Origin: Hespellia sp.
GTDB taxonomy: Bacteria; Bacillota; Clostridia; Lachnospirales; Lachnospiraceae
Assembly (NCBI GenBank): GCA_028694105.1
Contig: JAQUUC010000019.1
Span: 1-51,849, forward strand
Direction: 5' to 3'
DNA length: 51,849 nt
Each line of letters opens with the position of its first letter. Position 1 is the first letter of the stretch. Shown piece by piece: positions 16,006 to 25,053 of the stretch. The notes under the pieces are model-generated. The model did not search any database and had not been told where the DNA came from. It worked only from the letters and a program-made list of their open reading frames with translations. The position numbers were made by a program, and so were the translations under genes.

Positions 16006-17184
16006 ATGAAGAAGAGAGTAGTGTTTCTCTTAATGGCATGTATGACAATGTCGTTGCTTACGGCCTGTAGTTCAAAGCCGGATAGTGGTACATCTGGGTC
16101 ATCAGGCGAAAAGCAGGCTGGTAATAACATGGTGAAAAAAATAGTTACAAGTGATGAGCCAGTCATTATTTACAGCGATACAGAAGATTTGGCACCCGGG
16201 CCAAATGGTGAGAAGGCAGCATCTGTAAAGGAACTAGATTTGACAGATAAACAAGTTGAGGATGCAAAAGCAGCCGGTTATACATGTGCACTGCTTACGG
16301 GCGGAAGTGGCGATGGGTGGAATGCATTTAAACAAGGCGTCCATGAACAGTGTGATGAACTAGGAATTGAAATTGTTTTTGAAGCAGAAGGAAATTTTGA
16401 TGCGGCGAAGCAGGCAACAGATGTTGAGACCGCAATGGCTCTGGAACCAGATATTCTTGTTACTATGCCAGTAGATTCAACCGCTGGTGCAGAAGTATTC
16501 AGACCCGCAGTCGAAGCTGGATGTAAACTGGTATTTCTTGGAAATGGTGTTGATGGGTATACCGCAGGAAATGAGTATGTCACTTTAATTAGTGGAGACT
16601 ATTATGGAATGGGTGGAACCCCCGCTGATTTAATTGCAGAGGCGATTGGTGGAAGCGGCGATATCGGTATGATTTATTATGATGTTAATTACTACACCAC
16701 TAACATGCGTGACAGTAAATTTGAATCGGTAATCGCAGAAAAATATCCGGATATCAATATCGCTGCAAAACAAGGATTTACGGTTGAAAGCGATACGGCA
16801 GAACCGACAAATGCATTGATGCTACAGAATCCCGATATTAAAGCGATTTATGTATCGTGGGATGTTGCGGCTGAGAATGTTATCAGTGAATTAAGGGCAC
16901 TTGGCCGTGAGGATGTTAAAGTTGTGACAGTAGATCTTGGTGACACGAATGATCTGGACATGGCTCAAAGAGGTATTATGTATGGAAAGACGGCAGAACC
17001 GATTAATTCAGAAGGAAAAGCAATGATTCGCGCAGCGGTTAAGGATTTGAGTGGTGAGAAAGTGGGACCATATTATGTAAGTGAGTATCTTGTAGTGACA
17101 AGAGACAATCTTTGGAAATCTTTTGAACTGGCACAAGGGAAAGACTTACCGAAAAACATTAAAAATGCGTTGCAGGAAAAATAA
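16006..17184 (+). CDS. Ribose-type ABC sugar-binding lipoprotein
   Basis: Solute-binding protein of 392 residues. A signal peptide with the lipobox LLTAC puts it on the outer face of the membrane with a lipid-modified Cys near residue 21. After a low-complexity linker the mature part shows the two-lobed periplasmic-binding-protein fold of the RbsB/type I family (CALLTGGSGDGWNAFKQGV, PDILVTMPVDSTAG, IKAIYVSWDVAAENV). I chose ATG 16006 over GTG 16000 because AGGAGG then has correct spacing. It is the first gene of the operon, and a strong hairpin after it would raise its level above that of the permease. Confidence 0.92.
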   Translation: MKKRVVFLLMACMTMSLLTACSSKPDSGTSGSSGEKQAGNNMVKKIVTSDEPVIIYSDTEDLAPGPNGEKAASVKELDLTDKQVEDAKAAGYTCALLTGGSGDGWNAFKQGVHEQCDELGIEIVFEAEGNFDAAKQATDVETAMALEPDILVTMPVDSTAGAEVFRPAVEAGCKLVFLGNGVDGYTAGNEYVTLISGDYYGMGGTPADLIAEAIGGSGDIGMIYYDVNYYTTNMRDSKFESVIAEKYPDINIAAKQGFTVESDTAEPTNALMLQNPDIKAIYVSWDVAAENVISELRALGREDVKVVTVDLGDTNDLDMAQRGIMYGKTAEPINSEGKAMIRAAVKDLSGEKVGPYYVSEYLVVTRDNLWKSFELAQGKDLPKNIKNALQEK

Positions 17185-17191
17185 AAAAATG

Positions 17192-17225
17192 ACTGCGGCA
17201 GGTTCTCTGCTGAGCCTGCCGCAGT
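17192..17225 (+). promoter_or_regulatory. Intercistronic hairpin without T run
   Basis: ACTGCGGCAGG (17192-17202) pairs perfectly with CCTGCCGCAGT (17215-17225) around a 12-nt loop. No T tract follows, so it is more likely a partial terminator or mRNA-stabilising stem than a full stop. Such stems are common between binding-protein and permease genes. Confidence 0.75.
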
Positions 17226-17272
17226 ATATTGCTTTGTAACTTCTGACTTGTTTCAATTTGAGGAGTAAGGGC

Positions 17273-18238
17273 ATGAAATCAAGTATTTTGAAAGAAAGAA
17301 TAAAGAAAATAAAACTTAGAAATTATGTGATTTATATTTGCTTTTTGCTACTTTTACTTGTGTTCGCTATCATCCTGAGGGATACACAATTCCTGTCAGT
17401 AAATAATATCATGAATATTCTCAGGCAGACCGCTATGATTTCTGTAATGGCAGTGGGAATGACCTTTGTAATATCAGCAGGAGAGATTGACCTATCAATT
17501 GGTTCGATTGTGGCGTTAAGTGCAATGTGCAGTGCAAAAGTAGTAGATATGACAAATAATATTTTTCTTGCTTTTTTGTCGGCACTGGCGATTGGTATCA
17601 TATTTGGCGGATTGAATGGACTTTTGATTACAAAAGTCAGAATTCCTTCATTTTTAGTTACAATGGGGACGGAAGGAATTGCACTTGGACTGGCTAGAAT
17701 TGTTACAGACCTTCAGGCGGTTTCGATTGTTAATAGTAAATATAATTTCATATTTGGAAGTGGATCAGTGGGGATTGTGTCAATCTTGTTTATCTGGACG
17801 ATTGTTATTACGTTCATTGGATATATTCTTTATAACAAAACCAGCTTCGGAAGAAGTGTACTGGCAGTAGGCGGAAATCGAGCAGCAGCGCGCTATTCAG
17901 GCGTAAAAACAGACAAGATTCGTATTATTGTAATGATGATTAGTGGCATTACAGCATCCATAGCAGCCTGTTTATATACAGGGCGGCTTCATGGAGCACG
18001 CTATACGCTGGGCGAAGATGATGTGATGAATGTGATTGCCGCTGTGGTTATCGGCGGTACCAGTTTTAGTGGTGGCAAAGGAACCATTATAGGTGCTTTA
18101 TTTGGATCTATTATCATGGGAATGCTTAATAATGGACTTTTGCTGGTAGGTCTTAGTGTTTCGGAGCAGATGATTGCGCGAGGGATTATTATTATTTTGG
18201 CAGTATCACTGAGCTTACGTGAAAAAAAATCTGTTTAA
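17273..18238 (+). CDS. Ribose-type ABC sugar permease
   Basis: Inner membrane permease of 321 residues of the RbsC family, with eight to ten hydrophobic segments. The family motif for coupling to the ATPase appears late (GRSVLAVGGNRAAARYSGV, about residues 195-215), and ELDLSIGS-like sequence (EIDLSIGSIVAL) near residue 72. ATG 17273 with AGGAGTAAGG upstream is preferred to the GTG-type start at 17258. It works as a homodimer with the double ATPase encoded next. Confidence 0.92.
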   Translation: MKSSILKERIKKIKLRNYVIYICFLLLLLVFAIILRDTQFLSVNNIMNILRQTAMISVMAVGMTFVISAGEIDLSIGSIVALSAMCSAKVVDMTNNIFLAFLSALAIGIIFGGLNGLLITKVRIPSFLVTMGTEGIALGLARIVTDLQAVSIVNSKYNFIFGSGSVGIVSILFIWTIVITFIGYILYNKTSFGRSVLAVGGNRAAARYSGVKTDKIRIIVMMISGITASIAACLYTGRLHGARYTLGEDDVMNVIAAVVIGGTSFSGGKGTIIGALFGSIIMGMLNNGLLLVGLSVSEQMIARGIIIILAVSLSLREKKSV

Positions 18239-18268
18239 ATGTGTCTGTTATAAAAGCGAGGTGGCAAA

Positions 18269-19786
18269 GTGACTGATGAAAGATTGATATTAGAAATTCA
18301 TGATATATATAAGTCCTTTTATCAAAATGAAGTATTGCATGGCGTTGACTTTTCGCTGAAAGCGGGAGAAATACATGGTCTGGTAGGAGGAAATGGTGCT
18401 GGAAAATCAACTTTAATGAAAATTATTAATGGAGTATACAGAAAAGATTCGGGTGTAATTAAAGTCGATGGAGAAGAGGTATTCTTTCATACAGCATTGG
18501 ATGCACGGAAGGCTGGCATTGCTATGGTATATCAGGAATTCAGTCTGATTCCAAGCATGACGGTGATGGATAACCTGTTTCTGGCAAATGAAAAAAAGAA
18601 AAAAGGATTGCTGGATCGAAAAGAAATGTATCTAAGAACGAAAGAGGTTCTGGCGCGTTTACATTTGGATGTAGACCCAAATCTGTCAGTAGAAGAATTA
18701 AGTGTAGGTAACAAACAGATTTTGGAAATTGCAAAAGCACTAATGCATCAAAATACAAAAGTGTTGATTTTAGATGAACCAACAGCTTCATTGACAGGAC
18801 ATGAAATTGAAATATTGTTCCAGCTGATGAGAGAAGTAAAGGCGCAGAAAATCGGAGTGATTTTAGTGTCTCACCATCTGCAGGAAATCATGGACATCTG
18901 TGACGTGGTGACAATCCTGCGAGGTGGAGTCGATGTTCTGAGTCAGAAAACGGATGAAACAAATTTAGAGAATATGGTGTCAGCTATGGTTGGGCACAAG
19001 GTTGAAAAACAAGAGTATCTGGCGCCATCTGTAGCAAGAACCAGAGAACCAATATTGCAAGTGAAAAATTTGTATTGGAAAAATATGATTCAGGATGTAA
19101 GCTTTTCTGTTTATGGTGGTGAAGTAGTAGGAATCGCGGGAATGATGGGGAGCGGACGCACAGAAATTCTAAACATGCTCTATGGACTTGCAAAGCCAAG
19201 TGCGGGACAAATTTTATTGAATGGAAAGGAAATCCATTTGAATCATCCGCATCAGGCAATTACTCAGGGAATCGGTATGGTACCTGAAGATCGACGGACA
19301 TGTGGAATCATTGCTGAACAAAGCGTCCGGATGAATATACTTTTACCAATTTGGAAACGCATTTCTAAAAGAGGGATGATACAGGAAAAAAAGGGCAGAA
19401 AAATTGCACAGGAAGCCGTTGAGAATCTAAGCATAAAGACATCTGGAATGGAGCAGAGCCTGTCTGATCTTTCAGGCGGAAATCAACAAAAGGTGGTATT
19501 TGCAAAAAGTATTGTCAGTGAACCAAAGATTTATCTTCTGGATGATCCTACGGTAGGCGTAGATGTGGAATTCAAAAGCAGTATCTGTAGAGAAATTAGA
19601 AAAATAGCAGATCATAGGAACGCAATATTACTTGTAACAGGTGAATTAGATGAAATGGCAAAGATCGCGGACAGGATATTGATTTTGAAACATGGCAGTA
19701 TTATAGGTGAGATTGTGCGTGAAGCAGGACAGGAAATAACCGAAGAAAAACTGTTGTTGGCATGCCAGAGTGGCGAGATAGTCTAG
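18269..19786 (+). CDS. Ribose-type ABC sugar importer ATPase (two domains)
   Basis: Cytoplasmic ATPase of 505 residues with two nucleotide-binding domains in tandem, as in RbsA/MglA. Domain 1: Walker A GGNGAGKST at 40-48, signature LSVGNKQ, Walker B LILDEPTASL, H loop VSHHLQE. Domain 2: a divergent Walker A GMMGSGRTE, signature LSGGNQQK and Walker B LLDDPTVGVD, the degenerate second site normal for this family. The start is GTG at 18269, with GCGAGGTGG before it. With the binding protein and permease it completes one importer. Confidence 0.93.
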   Translation: MTDERLILEIHDIYKSFYQNEVLHGVDFSLKAGEIHGLVGGNGAGKSTLMKIINGVYRKDSGVIKVDGEEVFFHTALDARKAGIAMVYQEFSLIPSMTVMDNLFLANEKKKKGLLDRKEMYLRTKEVLARLHLDVDPNLSVEELSVGNKQILEIAKALMHQNTKVLILDEPTASLTGHEIEILFQLMREVKAQKIGVILVSHHLQEIMDICDVVTILRGGVDVLSQKTDETNLENMVSAMVGHKVEKQEYLAPSVARTREPILQVKNLYWKNMIQDVSFSVYGGEVVGIAGMMGSGRTEILNMLYGLAKPSAGQILLNGKEIHLNHPHQAITQGIGMVPEDRRTCGIIAEQSVRMNILLPIWKRISKRGMIQEKKGRKIAQEAVENLSIKTSGMEQSLSDLSGGNQQKVVFAKSIVSEPKIYLLDDPTVGVDVEFKSSICREIRKIADHRNAILLVTGELDEMAKIADRILILKHGSIIGEIVREAGQEITEEKLLLACQSGEIV

Positions 19787-19852
19787 TGCATGACAATACT
19801 GATTATCAGTAGTTTCATAAAACATTTATTAAAAGTAGAAAGGAGAATAGTT

Positions 19853-20890
19853 ATGAGAGGAATTAAAATTGTTGCGCCAAGAAAAGTAGAGGTACAGGAG
19901 TGGGAAGACGTAAAGGTTGAACCACACGAGGTGCGTGTTCGTATTAAGGCATCTGCTTTATGCAGATCAGATCTGAGCCTTTATTATATGGATCAGATGG
20001 CACCTACGGTAGGTGCGAAAGCAGCCGGATCAGTTATTCCGGGACATGAGCCAGCAGGTGTTATCGAGGAAGTTGGATCAGCAGTTACAGGACTTAAAAT
20101 AGGTGATAGAGTTGCAATTAACTGTTTTGATGGTTGCGGACATTGTCGTTTCTGTCGTGCAGGATTTCCACAGCACTGTGAGACAAGGTTTGTGTGTCTG
20201 GGCTTTGATCGTCATGGCGGTGATGCTGACACATTGGTAACACCGGCATCTACATGTCTTCCGATTCCGGATGATATGAGTTTTAAGACTGCATGCATTT
20301 CCACAGATGTGATTGGTAATCTGTATAACACGATGAAAACGATTGGGGTGAACGGCAATAAGCGAGTTGCAGTTATTGGCGTAGGCCCCATGGGATTAGG
20401 TGGAGTTCTTGCGGCTAAGGCCATGGGTGCAGAGGTTATTGCTGTAGATACTGTACAGAACAGACTGGATTCCGCACAATCGCTGGGAGCGGATCATGCG
20501 TTTATGAGTGATCAGGCAGCAAAATATGTAAAAGAGCTTACAAAAGGAAAAGGATTAGACTGTGTGGTCGATTGCAGTGGAAATCCAAATGGAGTAAATC
20601 TTGGATTTGAAATGCTTGGCAAGTTTGGCAAGTTTGGCCAGATTGGTGGTGGTAATAATGCTACTATTTCGCTAGGTGCATTTGTGGATAAGGTAGCTAC
20701 ATACGTTGGTTCATGGTATTTCGGTATGGGTGAATGGGATGAGATCGTAGATCTGATTATGAATAAGATTGGAAATGACGTGGCGGAGAGACTAGTATCT
20801 CATGAATTCCCATTGGAGAATCCGGCAGTGCAGGAAGCATGGGAATTGTTTGACCATCATCAGACCGATAAAGTTATTTTTATACCGTAA
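19853..20890 (+). CDS. Zinc-dependent medium-chain alcohol/polyol dehydrogenase
   Basis: MDR-family dehydrogenase of 345 residues. Catalytic zinc ligands are Cys37 and the His65-Glu66 pair (GHEPAG); the structural zinc site is Cys95, Cys98, Cys101 and Cys109. The Rossmann fold shows GVGPMG at 176-181 and Asp199 at the end of the second strand, which favours NAD over NADP. Relatives are sorbitol, threonine and galactitol-type dehydrogenases. ATG 19853 follows AAAGGAGAATAG. In this operon it would oxidise a hydroxyl of the imported sugar, polyol or a downstream intermediate. Confidence 0.92.
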   Translation: MRGIKIVAPRKVEVQEWEDVKVEPHEVRVRIKASALCRSDLSLYYMDQMAPTVGAKAAGSVIPGHEPAGVIEEVGSAVTGLKIGDRVAINCFDGCGHCRFCRAGFPQHCETRFVCLGFDRHGGDADTLVTPASTCLPIPDDMSFKTACISTDVIGNLYNTMKTIGVNGNKRVAVIGVGPMGLGGVLAAKAMGAEVIAVDTVQNRLDSAQSLGADHAFMSDQAAKYVKELTKGKGLDCVVDCSGNPNGVNLGFEMLGKFGKFGQIGGGNNATISLGAFVDKVATYVGSWYFGMGEWDEIVDLIMNKIGNDVAERLVSHEFPLENPAVQEAWELFDHHQTDKVIFIP

Positions 20891-20910
20891 TTTAGAAAAA
20901 GGAGAAAAAT

Positions 20911-21741
20911 ATGAATATAGGATTTGCAACAAATGCATGGGGCGTAGTGCTTGCTGATTCTAATGCGACAACGAATGTGAATGAAGCATTTTATATATCT
21001 ACAGGGTCAGATGAAGAGGCTATTCAAAAGATTGGAAAAGCGGGATTCCGATATATTGAGATGTTAGATGGAAATCTCCTGCAGTATGAGAACAGGGAAG
21101 AAGAGCTGCGACAATTATTAAAAGCCAGCAATACAGAATTATTGACGGTCTATTGTGCTGCTAATTTTATTTACGATGAAATCTTAGAGGAAGAATTGTA
21201 TAAAATTGAACGGGCACTGAAAATTGCGAAGAAGTTTGGCGCTAAATTTTTAGTTGCCGGAGGCGGTGCGAGACGATCTAACGGTATCTGTGAGGGCGAT
21301 TATAAGAAACTTGGAAAAGCACTGGATAAAGTAGTGGATCTTGCAAAAAAGTATGAAATATCTGCGGGATATCATCCGCATATTGGAGCCTTAGTTTTGA
21401 CCGAAGGTGAGATTGATAAGTTAATGGCATCTACAAAGATGGAATTGATTCCGGATTTTGGACATATTTGTTCGGGTGGTGGAAATCCGGTGGCAATAGT
21501 TGAAAAGTATGCGGAACGAATCAGCTATGTTCATTTGGTAGATCATGATGGGGCAGATTTCCGCCTGTTCGGTGAAGGTGCAATCGATTTCAATGAGATA
21601 AAGCAACTGTTAGACGCAAATGGAAAAGAGGTCGTTTATACAATTGAGGCAGCTTATCAGGCCGATGATTATTTCGATGGAAATCATGATTTAATGTTGC
21701 AGACAGCGGCAAAGCATGTGAAAGAATTCTTTCACGAATAA
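20911..21741 (+). CDS. Sugar phosphate isomerase/epimerase-like TIM-barrel enzyme, first of three
   Basis: Protein of 276 residues of the AP endonuclease 2/xylose isomerase-like barrel family. Candidate metal ligands are in YIEML, LIPDFGHICSG, YVHLVDHDG and TIEAAYQ, the usual Glu-Asp-His-Glu set. It resembles IolE/IolI-type and hydroxypyruvate-isomerase-type proteins, but no single reaction can be assigned. It follows the dehydrogenase by 20 bp with AAAAAGGAGAAA as a site. Despite the family name, substrates are often unphosphorylated keto-sugars or inosose. Confidence 0.85.
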   Translation: MNIGFATNAWGVVLADSNATTNVNEAFYISTGSDEEAIQKIGKAGFRYIEMLDGNLLQYENREEELRQLLKASNTELLTVYCAANFIYDEILEEELYKIERALKIAKKFGAKFLVAGGGARRSNGICEGDYKKLGKALDKVVDLAKKYEISAGYHPHIGALVLTEGEIDKLMASTKMELIPDFGHICSGGGNPVAIVEKYAERISYVHLVDHDGADFRLFGEGAIDFNEIKQLLDANGKEVVYTIEAAYQADDYFDGNHDLMLQTAAKHVKEFFHE

Positions 21742-21770
21742 GACAATGGATGAAGGCAAGGAGGAAGGAA

Positions 21771-22733
21771 ATGTACAAAATTAAACAAAGTATGGATGCT
21801 GTAAATTATGGTGGTTACTTTCATGAAGGAAATCCACTGACGATGAAGGAAATTGTTGATAAAGCAGCAGAATTTGGATATGAAGCAGTGGATATATGGC
21901 CACATAAACCGCTTATGTTTCCTATGGACTGGAGCAAAGAAGAGCGGAAGGAATTGTTAGAATATGCAAAGAAAAAAGGGATTCGATTTGCAGCAGTAGA
22001 TGCATGTACAAATTTTATGCGCTCTCAGCATGCACTTGTTGCGGATGTTGAAAAAGAACTTCCATATCTGAAAGAGTGCTGTGAACTCGCACAGGATCTG
22101 GAGTGTCCGACAGTGCGTATCATGCCGGCATTTATTGGATATTTCTGGAGTGAGTATTCCAATCTCGGATATTGTCAGACTGCTTTAACTTCCCGGTCGA
22201 TGGAGGTTTCCAAGCAGGAAGATTATTATTTGGAGTGGGTACATGTCAGAGATGGAATACGTGAGGCTGCGGAGATGGCAAAACAATATAATGTTGTACT
22301 TGCACTTCAAGGGCACCCACCGGTAGTTAATTGTGTGCAGGATCTGTTTGATATGGTAAAGGAAATTGATATGGACAATGTCAAGTTAGGAATAGATTTA
22401 CCATTATTTGATCACCAGACAGACACATTTATTACGGAGACGGTAAAAAAAGCAGGGAAAAACATGGCACATTCTCATACATTGGGTGTTGCACTCAGAT
22501 ATGGTCCGAGCGACTCTATCTATGCAACGGAAGAGGTTGTTCCGGGCGATGGCATTGAAAATTGGATTCCTTTTTTTAAGGCGTGCAAAGAAATCGGATA
22601 TGAGGGATATTTTGCATATGAGCAGTGTGCACCATTTTTTGTAAAAGGGCATAAGAAACCAACAATTGCAGATGTTGATGAGAGACAGAAGAAAGGTTTC
22701 GCATTTATTAAATCTTTGGAAAAGGAAATTTAG
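21771..22733 (+). CDS. Sugar phosphate isomerase/epimerase-like TIM-barrel enzyme, second of three
   Basis: Protein of 320 residues of the same superfamily but clearly diverged from its neighbours. Recognisable strands are EAVDIWPHKP, TVRIMPAFIGYFW, VLALQGHPPV, KLGIDLPLFD and YFAYEQCAPFF; the conserved metal Glu of the second half is replaced in part by LQGH, so the site may differ. ATG 21771 has GAGGAAGG upstream. Its long insertions recall the TIM-barrel subunits of keto-glycoside-cleaving C-deglycosidases, but the usual small partner subunit is not encoded here, so that is only a possibility. Confidence 0.8.
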   Translation: MYKIKQSMDAVNYGGYFHEGNPLTMKEIVDKAAEFGYEAVDIWPHKPLMFPMDWSKEERKELLEYAKKKGIRFAAVDACTNFMRSQHALVADVEKELPYLKECCELAQDLECPTVRIMPAFIGYFWSEYSNLGYCQTALTSRSMEVSKQEDYYLEWVHVRDGIREAAEMAKQYNVVLALQGHPPVVNCVQDLFDMVKEIDMDNVKLGIDLPLFDHQTDTFITETVKKAGKNMAHSHTLGVALRYGPSDSIYATEEVVPGDGIENWIPFFKACKEIGYEGYFAYEQCAPFFVKGHKKPTIADVDERQKKGFAFIKSLEKEI

Positions 22734-22747
22734 TTTTATCAAGGATA

Positions 22748-22788
22748 ACTCCACCATTTCTGGCGTGAAGAATGCCAAATGGTGGAGT
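22748..22788 (+). promoter_or_regulatory. Second intercistronic hairpin without T run
   Basis: ACTCCACCATTT (22748-22759) pairs perfectly with AAATGGTGGAGT (22777-22788), with an inner GGC/GCC pair set. It lacks a T tract and sits between two operon genes, like the hairpin at 17192. Confidence 0.75.
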
Positions 22789-22838
22789 GTATTTACGCAT
22801 ACTATATTTTAGAGCTTTCGATTGTGAGGAGGAAGAAC

Positions 22839-23885
22839 ATGTATAAAATAGGAGTGATTGGTTGTGGAAAGATTGCACAGACTCGGCATCTTCCTGAGTA
22901 TGCATTGAATCCTGATGTCATAATAAAAGGAGTATATGATCTGAATGGAGATCGTGCAAAAGAAATTGCCTGTCAGTATCATGCAAAGGCATATTCTTCT
23001 TATGAAGAGATGCTTCAGGAACCAGAAATCGATGCAGTCAGTGTCTGTACAGCGAATCAGACTCATGCGGAGATTGCGATTCGCGCATTACAGGCTGGAA
23101 AACATGTTTTATGCGAGAAGCCCATGGCACTTACATGGCAATCCTGCAAAAAAATGGCAGAAGAAGCAAAAAAACAAAAGAAGTATCTTATGATTGGACA
23201 TAATCAGCGATTTAACAGAACTCACATAAGAGCTAAAAAGCTGATTCAAGAGGGAGAAATTGGAGACATTATCACATTTAAGACTAATTTTTCTCATGCA
23301 GGTCCAGAAAGATGGAGCATAGATTCTGGAAAAAATATATGGTTTTTTGATAAGAAAAAATCTAATTTAGGTGTAATGGCAGATTTGGGTATTCATAAAA
23401 CGGATTTGATTCAGTTTTTAACAGATGCAAAAGTGATTGCAACAACAGCATTTGCGGATACGTTGGATAAAAAGAAGGCAACAGGAGAACCCATTGAAGT
23501 AGAAGACAATGCGATCTGTATTTATCGAATGAGTAATGGAGTTGTGGGAACAATGACTGTCAGCTGGAGTGCATATGGAAAAGAGGATAATTCTACCGTC
23601 TTGTATGGAACAAAAGGTATTATGAAAATATATACGGATGAGAAATATTCCCTTATTATAGAAAAAAAGAACGGTGAGCAGGTTTATTATGATATAGATC
23701 AGATGCAGACAAATGAAAATCAAACTGAATCTGGGGTGATCTCAGCATTTGTGCAAAGCATAAAAGAAAATAAAGAACCGGAAATAAGTGGTTTTGATGC
23801 ATTAGATTCCATGAAGGCTATTTTTGCAAGTATGGAGAGTGCACGGACTGGGGAAACCATCGAAATACAGGAGGATAATCTATGA
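22839..23885 (+). CDS. Gfo/Idh/MocA-family oxidoreductase
   Basis: NAD(P)-dependent dehydrogenase of 348 residues. The N-terminal Rossmann motif is GVIGCGKIA (residues 5-13), then VSVCTANQTHAEIA and the family's catalytic EKPMAL motif, with a substrate-binding region NLGVMADLGIHKTDLIQF supplying the later His. Members oxidise sugar or inositol hydroxyls, often to 3-keto forms. ATG 22839 has GAGGAGGAAG before it; the frame open from 22779 runs through the hairpin. Its stop overlaps the next start (ATGA), so the two products likely act in sequence. Confidence 0.92.
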   Translation: MYKIGVIGCGKIAQTRHLPEYALNPDVIIKGVYDLNGDRAKEIACQYHAKAYSSYEEMLQEPEIDAVSVCTANQTHAEIAIRALQAGKHVLCEKPMALTWQSCKKMAEEAKKQKKYLMIGHNQRFNRTHIRAKKLIQEGEIGDIITFKTNFSHAGPERWSIDSGKNIWFFDKKKSNLGVMADLGIHKTDLIQFLTDAKVIATTAFADTLDKKKATGEPIEVEDNAICIYRMSNGVVGTMTVSWSAYGKEDNSTVLYGTKGIMKIYTDEKYSLIIEKKNGEQVYYDIDQMQTNENQTESGVISAFVQSIKENKEPEISGFDALDSMKAIFASMESARTGETIEIQEDNL

Positions 23886-24796
23886 AGATCGGGTTTATTA
23901 GTTCCATTTTAAATCAGTATTCATTTGAAGAAGTCATTGATCTGGCAGCAGAGTTAGGATACTCATGTGTGGAAATGGCATGTTGGCCGAATTGCGCGGC
24001 GGAACGAAGATATGCGGGGGTTTGTCACATTGACGTAAATACACTGACTGATGAAAAAGCATTGTATATCAAAGACTATTGTGCAGCGAGAAGAGTAGAA
24101 ATTTCAGCACTGGCATTCTATTCTAACACAATGGACAGCGATAAAAAGAAAAGAGAAGAAAATATCAGTCATCTAAAAAAAGTGATAGATGGGGCAGTAA
24201 AGCTGGATGTCGGTATAGTTACAACTTTTGTTGGCAGAGAGCAGGAAAAATCAATAGAAGAAAATATGAAAGAATTTCAAAATGTGTGGCCGGATATTAT
24301 TTCTTACGCAGAGAAGAGTCAGGTGAAAATAGCGGTAGAAAATTGCCCGATGCTTTTTGGACGCGAACAGTGGCCGGGCGGTCAGAATCTTGCTGTTTCC
24401 CCTCAAATCTGGAAGGAAATGTTTGAACTGATTCCAAGCAAATTTTTTGGAATTAACTATGATCCAAGTCACTTTGTGTGGCAGATGATGGATTATATCC
24501 AGCCAATTTATGATTATAAAGAGAAGATCTTTCATGTCCATTTCAAAGACATAAAATTATATAAGAATCGCTTAAATCAAGTAGGTATCATGGCGTATCC
24601 ATTAGAATACATGCAACCAAAACTACCAGGCTTGGGAGATGTAGAGTGGTCAGCATATGTAAGTGCTATGACAGATATTGGATATAAAGGATATGCATGT
24701 ATTGAGATAGAGGACAGAAGTTTTGAAGGGTCTGCAGAAGACATAAAGAAAAGTTTGATATTAAGTAAACGGTATATAGAGCAATTTTTAATTTAA
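23882..24796 (+). CDS. Sugar phosphate isomerase/epimerase-like TIM-barrel enzyme, third of three
   Basis: Protein of 304 residues. Candidate metal ligands are in KIAVENCP, FGINYDPSHFVW, IFHVHFKDIKL and ACIEIEDRS, a complete Glu-Asp-His-Glu set, so this is the copy with the most canonical active site. It overlaps the Gfo/Idh/MocA gene by 4 bp. Such dehydrogenase-barrel pairs act on 3-keto-sugars or inosose in other systems. It is the last enzyme gene of the operon; no strong terminator is visible before the LacI gene. Confidence 0.86.
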   Translation: MKIGFISSILNQYSFEEVIDLAAELGYSCVEMACWPNCAAERRYAGVCHIDVNTLTDEKALYIKDYCAARRVEISALAFYSNTMDSDKKKREENISHLKKVIDGAVKLDVGIVTTFVGREQEKSIEENMKEFQNVWPDIISYAEKSQVKIAVENCPMLFGREQWPGGQNLAVSPQIWKEMFELIPSKFFGINYDPSHFVWQMMDYIQPIYDYKEKIFHVHFKDIKLYKNRLNQVGIMAYPLEYMQPKLPGLGDVEWSAYVSAMTDIGYKGYACIEIEDRSFEGSAEDIKKSLILSKRYIEQFLI

Positions 24797-25006
24797 TTTT
24801 ACTTAAAATATCCGTTTTAGCATAAGAATATAAGCAGAAAATGGAACTGAATAGTAGTAAAGTATGATACTGATGTAAAAAAGAATAGATTGGGTATGTA
24901 AAAAAGTCTGAAAAAATGGTATGATATGTAAATAATTGGTAATTATTCAGAATCGGATAGAAATAGTATAACCAGCAGTAAAAGCAGGTTTAAGAGATTA
25001 GTTCTA

Positions 25007-25022
25007 AATAACTGCAGTTATT
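25007..25022. promoter_or_regulatory. Palindrome upstream of the LacI gene
   Basis: AATAACTGCAGTTATT is a perfect 16-bp palindrome 31 bp before the LacI start. AATAATT-GGT-AATTATT (24931-24947) is a second inverted repeat next to an extended -10-like TGG-TATGAT (24917-24925). Neither resembles the 15942 operator closely, so autoregulation by the same protein is uncertain. Confidence 0.4.
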
Positions 25023-25053
25023 CAATACCACCAATTTTACAGGAGTTAAACAT

